Assembly (NCBI GenBank): GCA_900473205.1
Contig: UCLB01000006.1
Location: 1-64,000 of the forward strand
Direction of reading: 5' to 3'
DNA: 64,000 nt
Source of the DNA: Hyphomicrobiales bacterium
GTDB lineage: Bacteria; Pseudomonadota; Alphaproteobacteria; Rhizobiales; Rhizobiaceae
Within the stretch, counting starts at the first letter, position 1, and each line of letters starts with the position of its first letter. Below are positions 8,386 through 18,581 of this stretch, in pieces. The notes beneath the pieces are model-generated. The model did no database searches and had not been told where the DNA came from. It saw only the letters and a program-made list of their open reading frames with translations. A program made the position numbers and the translations under genes.

Positions 8386-8688
8386 GGACGTCTCGCACTA
8401 CGGGTTCGATGCGGAGTTTAGGTGGCCAAGATTTCCACCCCGTTAAACCGGGTTGGTGTCCTCAATTGCGCGCAAACTCCCGCCCTAGCTTGCCGCATCA
8501 CGACCAGCCTGGCCGAATCAGAAGGCCGTTTTCGTAAAAGAGGAGTTTACAGGACAGGTTTCAGCAAGGTATTAGTTGTCAATCCTACTCAACTTTGTTA
8601 GCGGAATGCGCAGAACGCTTGCAAGGTTTGAGAATGCAGGCTCTGGCTGCAGAAGATCGGCGCATTGTTACGGAACTCCGGGAATATC
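8386..8688. other. 303-base gap upstream of exbB
   Basis: No gene seen. It should hold the promoters of DUF1275 (minus) and exbB-exbD-tonB (plus). An inverted repeat AGTTG (8574-8578) / CAACT (8590-8594) lies about 95 bases before exbB and could be an operator. I looked for a RirA-type TGA-N9-TCA box and an Irr-type box and found neither in good form. Confidence 0.5.
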
Positions 8689-9804
<1,116 letters not shown>

Positions 9805-9806
9805 TC

Positions 9807-10295
9807 ATGGCTGGTGGTATTCGTGAAAGCGGAGGGGACGAACTCTCCGAAAACCATGAGATCAACGTCACGCCTTTCATCGACGTGATGCTGGTGCTGC
9901 TCATCATCTTCATGGTGGCAGCGCCGCTTGCGACTGTCGATGTGAATGTCGATCTTCCCGCGTCTTCGGCCAAGCCCGCCGAGCGCCCGGATGAGCCGCT
10001 CTACCTCACGGTCAAGAACGACCTGTCGCTCAATCTCGGCAACGACGCTGTGGCGCGTGAAGCGCTGGCGGCGAGCCTCGATGCGCGCACCGGCGGCAAC
10101 AAGGATACGCGCATTTTCCTGCGGGCAGACAAGGCCGTGGATTACGGGCACTTCATGGAAATCATGAACATGCTGCGAGACAGCGGCTACCTGAAGATCG
10201 CGCTGGTGGGCCTTGAGAATGCTGCGGCTGCAGCGCAGCCTGCCGCCGCTGCCCCCGGCACACCTGCACCCGCGCCTGCTGGAGCGACGCCATGA
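9807..10295 (+). CDS. exbD: TonB-system subunit ExbD
   Basis: Inner-membrane protein of 162 residues with one N-terminal span (about 20-42) and a periplasmic domain. The block EINVTPFIDVMLVLLIIFMV contains the essential membrane Asp that carries protons in ExbD/TolR proteins. The C-terminus ends in an Ala/Pro-rich tail. Its ATG follows the exbB stop by two bases, and its stop overlaps the tonB ATG (ATGA), so the three proteins are made from one message in coupled fashion. Confidence 0.94.
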   Translation: MAGGIRESGGDELSENHEINVTPFIDVMLVLLIIFMVAAPLATVDVNVDLPASSAKPAERPDEPLYLTVKNDLSLNLGNDAVAREALAASLDARTGGNKDTRIFLRADKAVDYGHFMEIMNMLRDSGYLKIALVGLENAAAAAQPAAAAPGTPAPAPAGATP

Positions 10296-11233
10296 GTGCC
10301 ACGTCTTTTCCCCGTTCCGGACGCTCCCGGCTGGGAGAAGTGGCGCTATGGTCAGTTGCTGGCCTCTTGACGCTCTCCGTTCATGCGGGGGCGGCCTATT
10401 ATCTGATGCAGGACCAGCCGGAACCCGACGCCGATGGTGGACCGCCTGCGGCCATCATGATCGAGCTTGCCGCCCTTCCCGAAGCTGTCGAAACCGAAGA
10501 AACGGTGGAGGCAAATGATGTGGAAGACGTGCAGGAGGTAAAGAGCGAGATTCCTGAAAAGATCGAGGAAGTTCCGCCAGAGGAAGCACCTCAGCCCCAG
10601 CCTGAACCGCAGCCAGAGCCCGTTGTCGAGCAAACGCCGCCCGAGTCTGAGCAGATGCCGGAGCCGCCACAGGAAGTGACGGAGCCTCTGCCGGAAGAAG
10701 TGCCCGAGCCGGTGGAAGAAATCGACCCCATTCAGCAGGAACAGATGGCCGCCCTCGAAAATGTCGAGGTACCATTGCCCGTCATGCGTCCGCCACCTCC
10801 TGTCGAGAAGAAGGTGGAAAAGAAGGAAGAGCCCGAAAAGAAGAAGGTCGAGCGCAAGCAGACAGCCGCGCCGCCACCTTCCGTTGCCAAGGAAACCGCC
10901 AAGGTCGAGACGACACAGTCCAACCGCACGGCGGCATCCCGCAACAGTTCGGGTCTGTTTTCGTCTGCCATGACGCCTGCAAAATGGCAGTCACGCATCC
11001 GCTCGCAGATTTCGCGCAAAAAGCCTTCGTCACTCAGTGCTGGTGGCAAGGTCGTGACGGTGACGTTCCGGGTCAATGACAATGGCGCCTTGAGCTCGAT
11101 CCGATTGCAGGGATCGACAGGCGATGCCTCCATCGATCAACAGGTGCTGGCCTGGATCGAAAGAGCCTCTCCCGTGGCAGAGCCACCACCGGATGCAAAC
11201 CGGACTGTCACACTGCCGATCAAGATTCAGTAG
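10292..11233 (+). CDS. tonB: energy transducer TonB
   Basis: Protein of 313 residues anchored by one N-terminal span (about 18-38), followed by a long Pro/Glu/Lys-rich region (about 60-195) that crosses the periplasm, with EPQPEP-type repeats and a PPPPVEKKVEKKEEPEKKK stretch. The C-terminal TonB domain is about 225-313 (RSQISRKKPSS to the final TLPIKIQ) and contacts TonB boxes of outer-membrane receptors. It is last in exbB-exbD-tonB and overlaps exbD by four bases. No receptor gene lies nearby, so the cargo cannot be inferred. Confidence 0.92.
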   Translation: MSATSFPRSGRSRLGEVALWSVAGLLTLSVHAGAAYYLMQDQPEPDADGGPPAAIMIELAALPEAVETEETVEANDVEDVQEVKSEIPEKIEEVPPEEAPQPQPEPQPEPVVEQTPPESEQMPEPPQEVTEPLPEEVPEPVEEIDPIQQEQMAALENVEVPLPVMRPPPPVEKKVEKKEEPEKKKVERKQTAAPPPSVAKETAKVETTQSNRTAASRNSSGLFSSAMTPAKWQSRIRSQISRKKPSSLSAGGKVVTVTFRVNDNGALSSIRLQGSTGDASIDQQVLAWIERASPVAEPPPDANRTVTLPIKIQ

Positions 11234-11319
11234 CCCGGGGCGGAGCAGACCGAAAAGCGTTTCGCTCCGCTGCCGCTTGCGCTATGGCTGGCTTTTACCC
11301 ACCGCAGGTCAAGCCAGTC

Positions 11320-12309
11320 ATGAAATTCAGCATAGAGCAGGCGGAAGAGTTCGTTTCTTCCATCTTTGAAAACAACGGTGTTCTGCCGGATAATGCGCGC
11401 TCCGTTGCGCGCGCACTGGTGGCGGCGGAAGCTGCGGGGCAGGGTGGTCACGGGGTGCGCCGCATACCCGCCTATATCGGCCAGTTGCGTGTCGGGAAAA
11501 TCGACGGCAAGGCCCGGCCTGTCGCCACGCAGATGCGCCCCGCCGTGCTATCCGTCGATGCCGGTCACGGCTATGCTTATCCGGCTATTGATCTCGTCGT
11601 TGAAAAGCTTCCAGATATTGCCCGCTCGCAGGGCATTGCTCTTGGTCTCATCGGTCGGTCGCACCATGCCGGTGTGATGGCGCTGACGGTGGAGCGTTTT
11701 GCGGAACAGGGCCTCGTCGCCTTCATGGTCGCCAATGCACCCGCATCCATGGCGCCCTGGGGTGGCATCAAGCCGCTTTACGGCACCAACCCCATCGCCT
11801 TTGCCGCCCCGGTTGACGATGCCGATCCGCTGGTCATCGACCTTGCTCTGTCCAAGGTGGCGCGAGGCAAGATCATGGCGGCGCGCCAGAAGGGTGTCGA
11901 GATTCCCAATGACTGGGCGCTGGATGCTTCGGGACAACCGACGACCGATCCCAACGAGGCGATCAACGGAACCATGGTGCCTGCGGGTGAGGCAAAGGGT
12001 GCCGCGCTGGCGCTGATGGTGGAGGTCATGGCTGCAGGTCTGACCGGTGGCCATTTCGGTTTTCAGGCCTCATCGCTGCTGGATGACACGGGAACCGCAC
12101 CTTCGCTGGGCCACACCATCATCGCCATCGATCCGCTGATTGCAGGAGACGACGTCTTCGCCAAGCGGCTTGCTCTCATGGCAAGTGAAATCGAGGGGCA
12201 GGAAAATGCGCGTTTGCCGGGACGCCGCAGTCAGGGCATTCGCAAGCAGTCGCTGGAAAACGGCATCGTCATCGAAGACGATATTCTGGCTCAGATCAAA
12301 GCCCTGTAA
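11320..12309 (+). CDS. Ldh-family NAD(P)-dependent oxidoreductase (malate/L-lactate dehydrogenase type)
   Basis: Soluble oxidoreductase of 329 residues in the LDH_2/MDH type 2 family, which reduces 2-oxo or cyclic imino acids (malate, lactate, ureidoglycolate, delta-1-piperideine-2-carboxylate). Recognisable blocks are GQGGHGVRRIPAYI near residue 45, GRSHHAGVMALTVERFAEQGLVAF near 115 with the catalytic His, and GIKPLYGTNPIAFAAP near 150. The ATG at 11320 (MKFSIEQAEEF) matches the family N-terminus; an ATG at 11284 would add 12 unconserved residues. It is 86 bases downstream of tonB and is probably a separate unit. Substrate not determinable. Confidence 0.85.
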   Translation: MKFSIEQAEEFVSSIFENNGVLPDNARSVARALVAAEAAGQGGHGVRRIPAYIGQLRVGKIDGKARPVATQMRPAVLSVDAGHGYAYPAIDLVVEKLPDIARSQGIALGLIGRSHHAGVMALTVERFAEQGLVAFMVANAPASMAPWGGIKPLYGTNPIAFAAPVDDADPLVIDLALSKVARGKIMAARQKGVEIPNDWALDASGQPTTDPNEAINGTMVPAGEAKGAALALMVEVMAAGLTGGHFGFQASSLLDDTGTAPSLGHTIIAIDPLIAGDDVFAKRLALMASEIEGQENARLPGRRSQGIRKQSLENGIVIEDDILAQIKAL

Positions 12310-12912
12310 TCATATGCAACGGCTGAGCTGTTCTTCGAGCAGCTCAGCAAAAGCTGCGCCTGAAACCTCCAGCGCGCCGCTATTGTCTATCGTCGTCACG
12401 TCGAAGTCGCCGCAGACTTCCAGTGAGCTGCGCTGGAGCCTGCGGAGGATTTCCTCCCGGCTTTCGCGGCCACGGCTTTCCAGCCGCGCGGCCAGAACAT
12501 CCAGCGTGGCGACGATGTTGACGACTTTCAGCGTCGGGAAGGCCGTCTTGAAATGGCTGAGCGCGGACCGCGAGCCATTGGCGATGACGATCTTGCCTTG
12601 CGCCAACTGGTCCCGAACCGAGGTCGGAATGCCGTAGCTGAGGCCATGCGCCTGCCAGGACACGCAAAAGTCGCCATTATCGAAGCGGCGCGCAAACTCT
12701 TCCCGCGTCACCGCATCATGGTTCTCACCGCCCGCATCCCTGCTGCGGGTAATGGTGCGCTGGGCAAAGTGAATATCCTCCCGTTGGCCGAGCCGCCGTG
12801 CCGCAAATTCCATCAGCGTGTCCTTGCCGGCACCGCTTGGGCCGACGACGACGATCATCACGCCGTGACGGTTCGCAGCCGGGTTGGAAAGATGCGGCGC
12901 GCGCTCGTTCAT
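12310..12912 (-). CDS. phnN: ribose 1,5-bisphosphate phosphokinase PhnN
   Basis: Guanylate-kinase-like P-loop enzyme of 200 residues that phosphorylates ribose 1,5-bisphosphate to PRPP, the last step of phosphonate ribose recycling in the C-P lyase pathway. The Walker A motif GPSGAGKDT is at residues 24-32; TITRSRDAGGENHDAV follows near residue 53, and the GLSYGIPTSV block near 90 is typical of PhnN. Its ATG overlaps the phnM stop by four bases, so it is the third gene of a DUF1045-phnM-phnN operon. Confidence 0.93.
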   Translation of the reverse strand: MNERAPHLSNPAANRHGVMIVVVGPSGAGKDTLMEFAARRLGQREDIHFAQRTITRSRDAGGENHDAVTREEFARRFDNGDFCVSWQAHGLSYGIPTSVRDQLAQGKIVIANGSRSALSHFKTAFPTLKVVNIVATLDVLAARLESRGRESREEILRRLQRSSLEVCGDFDVTTIDNSGALEVSGAAFAELLEEQLSRCI

Positions 12913-14045
12913 GCCACGCGCCTGCCTTGCCGCCAGACGGAGCGGACGATGGGAACATCCTTGTCCCTGTGAACACGCAGCATGTCTGCGCGAAGGCCGG
13001 TAGCAATACGGCCGCGGTCGCTGAGACCCACGGTGCGTGCTGGTGTTGCGGTGACCATTGACAGCGCCTTGGGCAGCGTCATGCCTTCGACCTGATCGGC
13101 CAGCAGAAACGGCGCATAGAGCAGGCTGAAGGGGACGTAGTCGGACGACAGGACATCGAGCACGCCGAGTTCGGCAAGATCGCGCGCTGCGATATTGCCG
13201 GAATGGGATTTGCCACGAACGATGTTGGGCGCACCCATCAACACACTCATGCCCGCGCTGTGCGATGCCTGCGCCGCCTCGACGCTGGTGGGAAACTCGG
13301 CCAGCTTGACGCCGTGGCCGATGGCCTCCTCGACATGCGCATGGGTGGCATCGTCATGGCTGGCAATGGTGATGCCCCTCTCAAGGCAACGGGCGGACAG
13401 ATAATCGCGGTTCGGGGCGGAATATTTGGCCGATGCAGCGACACGCCGTTCCATGAAAGCCTTGAAGACCTCGTCGCTGAGCCCGCGCTTCTTTTGATAG
13501 AAGACGATATATTGATCCATGGTCTGGAACTGGCGCTGCCCCGGGGAATGGTCCATCAACGAAATCAGCTTCACATGCGGGTCGTTTTCGAAGTCCTCGA
13601 AATGATCCAGCACGTCGCCAGCCGCAACCTCGCAGCGCAGATGCAGCAGATGGTCGGCGCGCAGGCGGTTTTCGTTCTGCGCCTGCTCGATGGCGTCGGC
13701 CATGTCGCGCATTTCACCCTTGGCAAAACCGCCATCTTCATCCGAGCCGAGGCGAAGACAATCGAACACCGTCGTGATGCCTGATGAGGCGACCTGCGCA
13801 TCATGCGCCTGAATGGCAGCAATCTTGTTCCAGGTCACGCCCGGGCGCGGCGAGTAATGCTGCTCCAGATGGTCCGTGTGCAGTTCCACGAGGCCCGGGA
13901 TCAGATAGTCACCCTCGAAATCCTCGCCAATGCGGGATGTGCCTTCGCTGACATCGGCGATCAGCCCATCGCGAACCAAGACAGAGCCTTCGATGATCTC
14001 GTCTTCGAGAACGATGCGGGCGTTGGAGAATATCTGTTCCGTCAT
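12909..14045 (-). CDS. phnM: alpha-D-ribose 1-methylphosphonate 5-triphosphate diphosphatase PhnM
   Basis: Amidohydrolase-superfamily enzyme of 378 residues that removes pyrophosphate from ribose 1-methylphosphonate 5-triphosphate, giving the substrate of the C-P lyase. The metal-binding HTDHLEQHYSPRPGVTW block is near residue 57 and SHDDATHAHVEEA near 232; GKSHSGNIAARDLAELGVLDVLSSDYVP near 290 is typical of PhnM. It overlaps both neighbours by four bases. The C-P lyase core genes (phnGHIJKL) are not in this window, so this part of the pathway is encoded apart from the core or the core lies elsewhere. Confidence 0.93.
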   Translation of the reverse strand: MTEQIFSNARIVLEDEIIEGSVLVRDGLIADVSEGTSRIGEDFEGDYLIPGLVELHTDHLEQHYSPRPGVTWNKIAAIQAHDAQVASSGITTVFDCLRLGSDEDGGFAKGEMRDMADAIEQAQNENRLRADHLLHLRCEVAAGDVLDHFEDFENDPHVKLISLMDHSPGQRQFQTMDQYIVFYQKKRGLSDEVFKAFMERRVAASAKYSAPNRDYLSARCLERGITIASHDDATHAHVEEAIGHGVKLAEFPTSVEAAQASHSAGMSVLMGAPNIVRGKSHSGNIAARDLAELGVLDVLSSDYVPFSLLYAPFLLADQVEGMTLPKALSMVTATPARTVGLSDRGRIATGLRADMLRVHRDKDVPIVRSVWRQGRRVA

Positions 14046-14731
14046 GCTATTGCTTCTTTCATATCAGGTGCGGCAAGCGGCAGCCATGTGTGAATGGTGA
14101 AGGCCTCGCCGCGCGCCTTCTCAACGAAGAGGCCAAGTCCCGAAATGGACAGTGGCCGATCCGTGAAGTTGGAAAACTCTGACGCCAGCACGCCGGATAT
14201 GTGCGCAGTGTCTGCCTCATCCACGGGTCCGGTGAGTGTCATGTGAAAGCGAAAATCGTCCATGACATGCGGGTAGCCCCAGAGCGACAGATTATGCCGC
14301 TGGCTTTCCGTGAGGTTCTGCGGCCTGCGGCGGGCGATGTCACTGTCGGACAAGGGTGCACGGAAGGGCTCGAAATAATCGACCACGTCTGCTGCAAAAT
14401 CCTGAAGTGGTTGATACGGCGCGTGCGGCACCAGCGCAAAGAAGGGTCCGAGAGATCCGACCACCAGTTTGGGGATGTAAAAAGCCTGCCGCGAGGCGGC
14501 AAACGCCTGCAAAGCGGCCAGAAGATCGGTTTCGCTACGCTTCTCGGACAGCTCGAAGGGCGCTTTTAACGTGGCGTGAAAACCATATCGACGTGGTTCG
14601 GCGGTGATCTCCGCATAGGCCTCATGGTCATCATGAGCAATACCGGAAAACGCATTACGCCCCAGCCATCGCGATGCCTTTTCGGTCAGGGCATCGTTTT
14701 CGGCGGGTGTAAAATAGATGGCGTAGCGCAC
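14042..14731 (-). CDS. DUF1045 two-histidine phosphoesterase-like protein of the phn cluster
   Basis: Soluble protein of 229 residues belonging to the DUF1045 family that accompanies phosphonate genes. Two HxT motifs, HATLKAPFEL near residue 53 and HMTLTGP near 163, are the paired catalytic signatures of the 2H phosphoesterase superfamily, so it probably acts on a cyclic phosphate or 2'-5' type substrate. Its stop overlaps the phnM ATG by four bases and it heads the operon. It starts at GTG (14731); no strong ribosome-binding site is visible, so the exact start is less certain than the product. Confidence 0.85.
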   Translation of the reverse strand: MRYAIYFTPAENDALTEKASRWLGRNAFSGIAHDDHEAYAEITAEPRRYGFHATLKAPFELSEKRSETDLLAALQAFAASRQAFYIPKLVVGSLGPFFALVPHAPYQPLQDFAADVVDYFEPFRAPLSDSDIARRRPQNLTESQRHNLSLWGYPHVMDDFRFHMTLTGPVDEADTAHISGVLASEFSNFTDRPLSISGLGLFVEKARGEAFTIHTWLPLAAPDMKEAIA

Positions 14732-14983
14732 GTCGGTCGCACTTTCAGTATCAGGGATCAGAGCGGTATTTGGAATGACTCGCCTTGGCGAAGCAAGGCC
14801 GCAGAAGCGAATTAGAACCTCTACGTGACGGAATGATGATAGCGGCGAAAAACTCTGCCCGAGAGATGCATTTTAGGGGTGAGATCGCTGCTCGCTTCTC
14901 CACGCCCGAAATCCATGATGAAACTTCTTCAACCATTCTGCGTTAGTCTTGCAAGTATTCACGGATGCAAGGAGCACAGGCTC
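14732..14983. other. 252-base gap between DUF1045 and a small ORF
   Basis: No gene recognised. A short inverted repeat CTTGCA (14949-14954 region) / TGCAAG (14966-14971) ends in the ribosome-binding site of the small ORF at 14984, so pairing would partly cover that site. Confidence 0.4.
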
Positions 14984-15079
14984 ATGGAAATCGGAATTCT
15001 CGTCGCACTGTTCTTTACAGTATTTGCCGCTTCCAGCGTATGTTGCGCCTATTGGTTCGGCGAACATCGCAATTTCTGA
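14984..15079 (+). CDS. putative 31-residue membrane peptide
   Basis: Short open frame encoding a hydrophobic peptide: residues 3-24 form one membrane span, with a Cys-Cys pair near residue 20 and a charged C-terminus (GEHRNF). Support for its being real: GGAG nine bases before the ATG, a compact complete frame, and a terminator at 15143 that suits a transcript from this side. Such single-span small proteins are often missed in annotation. I recognise no family. Lacking comparative data, this stays a candidate. Confidence 0.5.
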   Translation: MEIGILVALFFTVFAASSVCCAYWFGEHRNF

Positions 15080-15142
15080 CGTTAGCTCAGGCGCAATATT
15101 TTCCTTGTGCTGGAACGCTCGAGTAAGAAGAAGATAAAATAC

Positions 15143-15179
15143 AAAAAGCGCCGCTAGCTTTACGCAGCGGCGCTTTTTT
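15143..15179. terminator. bidirectional rho-independent terminator
   Basis: AAAAAGCGCCGCT and AGCGGCGCTTTTTT form a long GC stem flanked by A and T runs, ending both the small ORF (plus) and gpmA (minus). Confidence 0.85.
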
Positions 15180-15193
15180 GATTCTGCGCACTA

Positions 15194-15829
15194 TTAATGC
15201 GCGGCGGACATATCGCCCAGCACTTCCTTGGAAGCGACGGTGGAATCTGCGTTCAGCTTGTAGACCATGGGAACACCGGTCGCGAGGTTGAGCTTGAGGA
15301 TTTCTTCCTTGCTCAACTTGTCCAGCACCATGACCAGCGAGCGCAGCGAATTGCCGTGCGCCGCAACCAGTACCTTTTCGCCCCGCAGAACGCGCGGCAG
15401 GATTTCCGTCAGGTAATAGGGCCAGACGCGGGCGCCGGTGTCGCGCAGGCTTTCACCGCCTGGAGGTGGAATATCGTAGGAACGGCGCCAGATATGCACC
15501 TGTTCTTCACCCCATTTTTCGCGGGCATCATCCTTGTTGAGACCGGAGAGATCGCCATAGTCGCGCTCGTTCAGCGCCTCATCCCGGATGGTCTCAAGGT
15601 CGGGCTGGCCGACATTGTCGAGCACCATCTGGCATGTTCTCTGGGCGCGGATCAGCGACGAGGTATAGGCGATATCGAATTTGATGCCGTAATCGGCAAG
15701 CGCCTTGCCGCCCGCATTGGCTTCCTGCACGCCGAGTTCGGTGAGGTCAGGGTCGCGCCAGCCGGTGAAGAGGTTCTTGAGGTTCCAGTCACTTTGGCCG
15801 TGACGAACGAGGACGAGGGTTCCGCTCAT
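15194..15829 (-). CDS. gpmA: 2,3-bisphosphoglycerate-dependent phosphoglycerate mutase
   Basis: Glycolytic enzyme of 211 residues that interconverts 3- and 2-phosphoglycerate. The histidine phosphatase signature VRHGQSDWN at residues 8-16 holds the phosphorylated His10. [11 protein letters not shown] follows, [13 protein letters not shown] near 88 gives the acid catalyst Glu, and [11 protein letters not shown] near 157 provides the second His. The length is that of the short alphaproteobacterial form, about 35 residues less than the E. coli enzyme. It lies 21 bases after dapB and is probably co-transcribed with it. Confidence 0.94.
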   Translation of the reverse strand: MSGTLVLVRHGQSDWNLKNLFTGWRDPDLTELGVQEANAGGKALADYGIKFDIAYTSSLIRAQRTCQMVLDNVGQPDLETIRDEALNERDYGDLSGLNKDDAREKWGEEQVHIWRRSYDIPPPGGESLRDTGARVWPYYLTEILPRVLRGEKVLVAAHGNSLRSLVMVLDKLSKEEILKLNLATGVPMVYKLNADSTVASKEVLGDMSAAH

Positions 15830-15850
15830 ATCAATTGCTCTCCGAGTTGA

Positions 15851-16678
15851 TTATTGGTCTTTCGCCAGACCGAGAACGTCCAGCATGGAATAAAGGCCGG
15901 GCTTCTGCCCATGCGCCCAGACGGCAGCAGCGATGGCGCCACGCCCGAAAATCGTGCGGTCTGCCGCATGGTGGGACAGCGTGACCTGCTCACCCTCTGC
16001 AGCAAAAATAACCGAATGGTCGCCGACGACGGAGCCGCCGCGCAATGTGGCAAAACCAATCGTGCCACCTTCACGAGGGCCGGTATGGCCATCGCGCACG
16101 CGCACGGATTTGGATGTAAGGTCGATACCCCGGCCCTTGGCCGCAGCCTCACCGAGAAGCAGGGCGGTGCCCGAGGGCGCATCGACCTTGTGCTTGTGGT
16201 GCATTTCGAGAATTTCGATATCCCAGCCGCTGCCATCCAGTGCCTTTGCCGCCTGCCGCGTGAGAACGCTGAGCAGATTGACGCCAAGGCTCATATTGCC
16301 GGATTTCACGACACGGGCATGGCGAGCCGCAGCCTCGAATTTTTCCTCATCCGCCACCGAGCAACCCGTTGTGCCGATGACATGGACGATGCGGGCCTGT
16401 GCGGCAAGACCGGCAAAGGCGACGCTGCCAGCGGGTGAGGTGAAATCGATGACACCTTCGGCATGGACGAAAGCTTCGAGCGCATCGCTGGTGATCGCTA
16501 CGCCGATGGGACCAAGGCCGGAAATTTCGCCTGCATCACGACCGATAAAGGGGGAGCCTTCACGCTCCACGGCGGCATGCAGTTGGACACCCGGTGTTTC
16601 GTGGATCAGGCGGATCAGCGTTTGCCCCATCCGTCCAGCTGCACCGACCACCACCAGTTTCATGCCATTGCCGCTCAT
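15851..16678 (-). CDS. dapB: 4-hydroxy-tetrahydrodipicolinate reductase
   Basis: NAD(P)H-dependent enzyme of 275 residues that makes tetrahydrodipicolinate, the substrate of DapD, in lysine/diaminopimelate synthesis. The nucleotide-binding GAAGRMGQ is at residues 13-20. The GTTGCS block is near 110, and the catalytic [15 protein letters not shown] near 160 holds the general acid/base His and Lys. The ATG at 16678 has GGGG five bases upstream; MKLVVVG five codons later is an alternative. It lies 23 bases after the ABC exporter gene and before gpmA. The third dap gene in the window, it sits about 12 kb from dapDE. Confidence 0.95.
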   Translation of the reverse strand: MSGNGMKLVVVGAAGRMGQTLIRLIHETPGVQLHAAVEREGSPFIGRDAGEISGLGPIGVAITSDALEAFVHAEGVIDFTSPAGSVAFAGLAAQARIVHVIGTTGCSVADEEKFEAAARHARVVKSGNMSLGVNLLSVLTRQAAKALDGSGWDIEILEMHHKHKVDAPSGTALLLGEAAAKGRGIDLTSKSVRVRDGHTGPREGGTIGFATLRGGSVVGDHSVIFAAEGEQVTLSHHAADRTIFGRGAIAAAVWAHGQKPGLYSMLDVLGLAKDQ

Positions 16679-16701
16679 GCTGCCCCACTCAATGCTTTCG
16701 T

Positions 16702-18486
16702 TTAAAGACCGCGAACGCCCGTCGCCTGAAGATTGTTGAGGCGAGCGTAAAGACCATCTTCCTGACGCGCAAGCGTCTCGTGGACGCCTTCTTCCACGAC
16801 GAGGCCTTCATTCATCACCACGATCTTGTCTGCCTTGACCACGGTCGAAAGACGGTGGGCGATGACGATGACGGTGCGCCCGGTCATGGCCGTATCGAGC
16901 GCCATCTGCACGACGGCTTCCGATTCCGTATCGAGCGCGGAGGTCGCTTCGTCCAGCAGCAGGATGGGGGCATTGCGCACCAGCGCACGGGCAATCGACA
17001 GGCGCTGGCGCTGACCGCCGGAAAGCGTCATGCCATTTTCGCCGACCGGCGTCTCGTAGCCCTGCGGCTGCGCGAGGATAAAGTCATGCGCGAAAGCCAG
17101 CCGTGCTGCTTCTTCGATTTCGGCATCCGTCGCTTCCGGGCGACCGTAACGGATATTGTCGCGGATGGTGCCTTCGAAGAGATAGGGCTGCTGGGAGACG
17201 TAAGCGAGGTTCTGGCGAACGGACATGGTCGTGACATCGGCGATATTTTGACCATCGATCAGGATCGCGCCGCCGCTTGGATCGTAAAAGCGCGGTATGA
17301 GATTGATGATGGTCGATTTGCCCGCACCAGAGGGGCCGACCAGAGCGGTCGTCTTGCCACCTTCGGCAACGAAGCTGACGCCCTTCAGAATCGGGCCGCC
17401 ATCCTTGTAGGAAAACACTACGTCGCGCAGTTCAACCGTCGCGTTGGAAACGTTCAACGGCTTCGCATCCGGCTTCTGGCGCTGGACAGGCTCCATGTCC
17501 AGAATGTCGTAGATCATCTGCGCATTGACGACAGCGCGCTCCAGCGAAATCTGAACACGCGCGAGACGGCGTGCGGGATCATAGGCCAGGAGAAGCGCTG
17601 TCACGAAGGCAAAGAATGCACCTGGAGGAACATTGTTGTAAATAGCGCGATAGGCGGCGTAGGCCAGAACGCCAGAGACGGCGAGGCCTGCTATGGTTTC
17701 CGTTAGAGGCGCACTTTTTTCCGTCAGACGAGCAATACGGTTCGCGCGCCATTCGGCGGAATCGATAACCCGGTCGACACGGGTTTCCAGCTGCTTTTCC
17801 ATCGTAAATGCTTTGACGATGGCAATGCCCTGCAATGTCTCCTGCATGGCGCCCAGCACGCGGCTGTTGAGAATGACCGCGTCGCGCGTGGCGCTGCGCA
17901 GCCGCTTGGAAATGTAGCGGAGACCGAGGACCAGAGGCGGCACGATGAAGACGATGACGATGGAAAGCACCGGGTCCTTGAAGATCATCACAGCAACCAG
18001 TGCGATGAAGGTCAGGAGATCGCGGGCAACCGTCGTTACGGTCAGGTTCATGACATCGCGGATGCCGCCGATATTCTGGCTGACCTGCGCTGCAAGATGC
18101 GCGGAGCGGGATTCGCTGAGATACCCAACCGATAGGGTCATGAGATGCGAATACAAACGCTTCTGATAGCGCGCGACGATATTGTTGCCGATTTTCGACA
18201 GCGCCACCGACTGACCATAGGTTGCCAGTCCACGGATGAAAAAGGCTGCGAAAATGGAGAAGCAGATGATCCAGACGAGATCGGCCCGTCGGTTGACGAA
18301 TGCTTCGTTGATGATGGAGTCCATGATCCAGGCCGTAAACGCCGTGGTACCGGCAACGGTCAGCAGGCAGAAAATCGCAAATGCGTAGCCGGAAATATGA
18401 TCACGGGCGTTTTCTGCAAAAATGCGTTTCAGGACAGATGTAATTGTGTCGGTATCCAGCGGATGCCGTGTCTTGGCGGTCTTCAA
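16702..18486 (-). CDS. ABC exporter, fused permease and ATPase (MsbA-like type)
   Basis: Half-transporter of 594 residues: six membrane spans in about 1-320 (ABC_membrane domain), then an ATP-binding domain with Walker [10 protein letters not shown] near residue 384, signature LSGGQRQR near 485 and Walker [13 protein letters not shown] near 506. It would act as a homodimer exporting a lipid or drug-like compound across the inner membrane. Similar rhizobial genes are annotated as multidrug or lipid A exporters, but the substrate cannot be read from the sequence. Downstream dapB begins 23 bases later, so the exporter may be co-transcribed with dapB-gpmA. Confidence 0.88.
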   Translation of the reverse strand: MKTAKTRHPLDTDTITSVLKRIFAENARDHISGYAFAIFCLLTVAGTTAFTAWIMDSIINEAFVNRRADLVWIICFSIFAAFFIRGLATYGQSVALSKIGNNIVARYQKRLYSHLMTLSVGYLSESRSAHLAAQVSQNIGGIRDVMNLTVTTVARDLLTFIALVAVMIFKDPVLSIVIVFIVPPLVLGLRYISKRLRSATRDAVILNSRVLGAMQETLQGIAIVKAFTMEKQLETRVDRVIDSAEWRANRIARLTEKSAPLTETIAGLAVSGVLAYAAYRAIYNNVPPGAFFAFVTALLLAYDPARRLARVQISLERAVVNAQMIYDILDMEPVQRQKPDAKPLNVSNATVELRDVVFSYKDGGPILKGVSFVAEGGKTTALVGPSGAGKSTIINLIPRFYDPSGGAILIDGQNIADVTTMSVRQNLAYVSQQPYLFEGTIRDNIRYGRPEATDAEIEEAARLAFAHDFILAQPQGYETPVGENGMTLSGGQRQRLSIARALVRNAPILLLDEATSALDTESEAVVQMALDTAMTGRTVIVIAHRLSTVVKADKIVVMNEGLVVEEGVHETLARQEDGLYARLNNLQATGVRGL

Positions 18487-18581
18487 GCTTTATCCACCTT
18501 GTGCGGTTCTGGCGGGCAAGCCGCCTTATTTACCGGCGTCTATAGCCATTCGGGCAGGTTTTGACCAGTGCCGAGTGCGCT

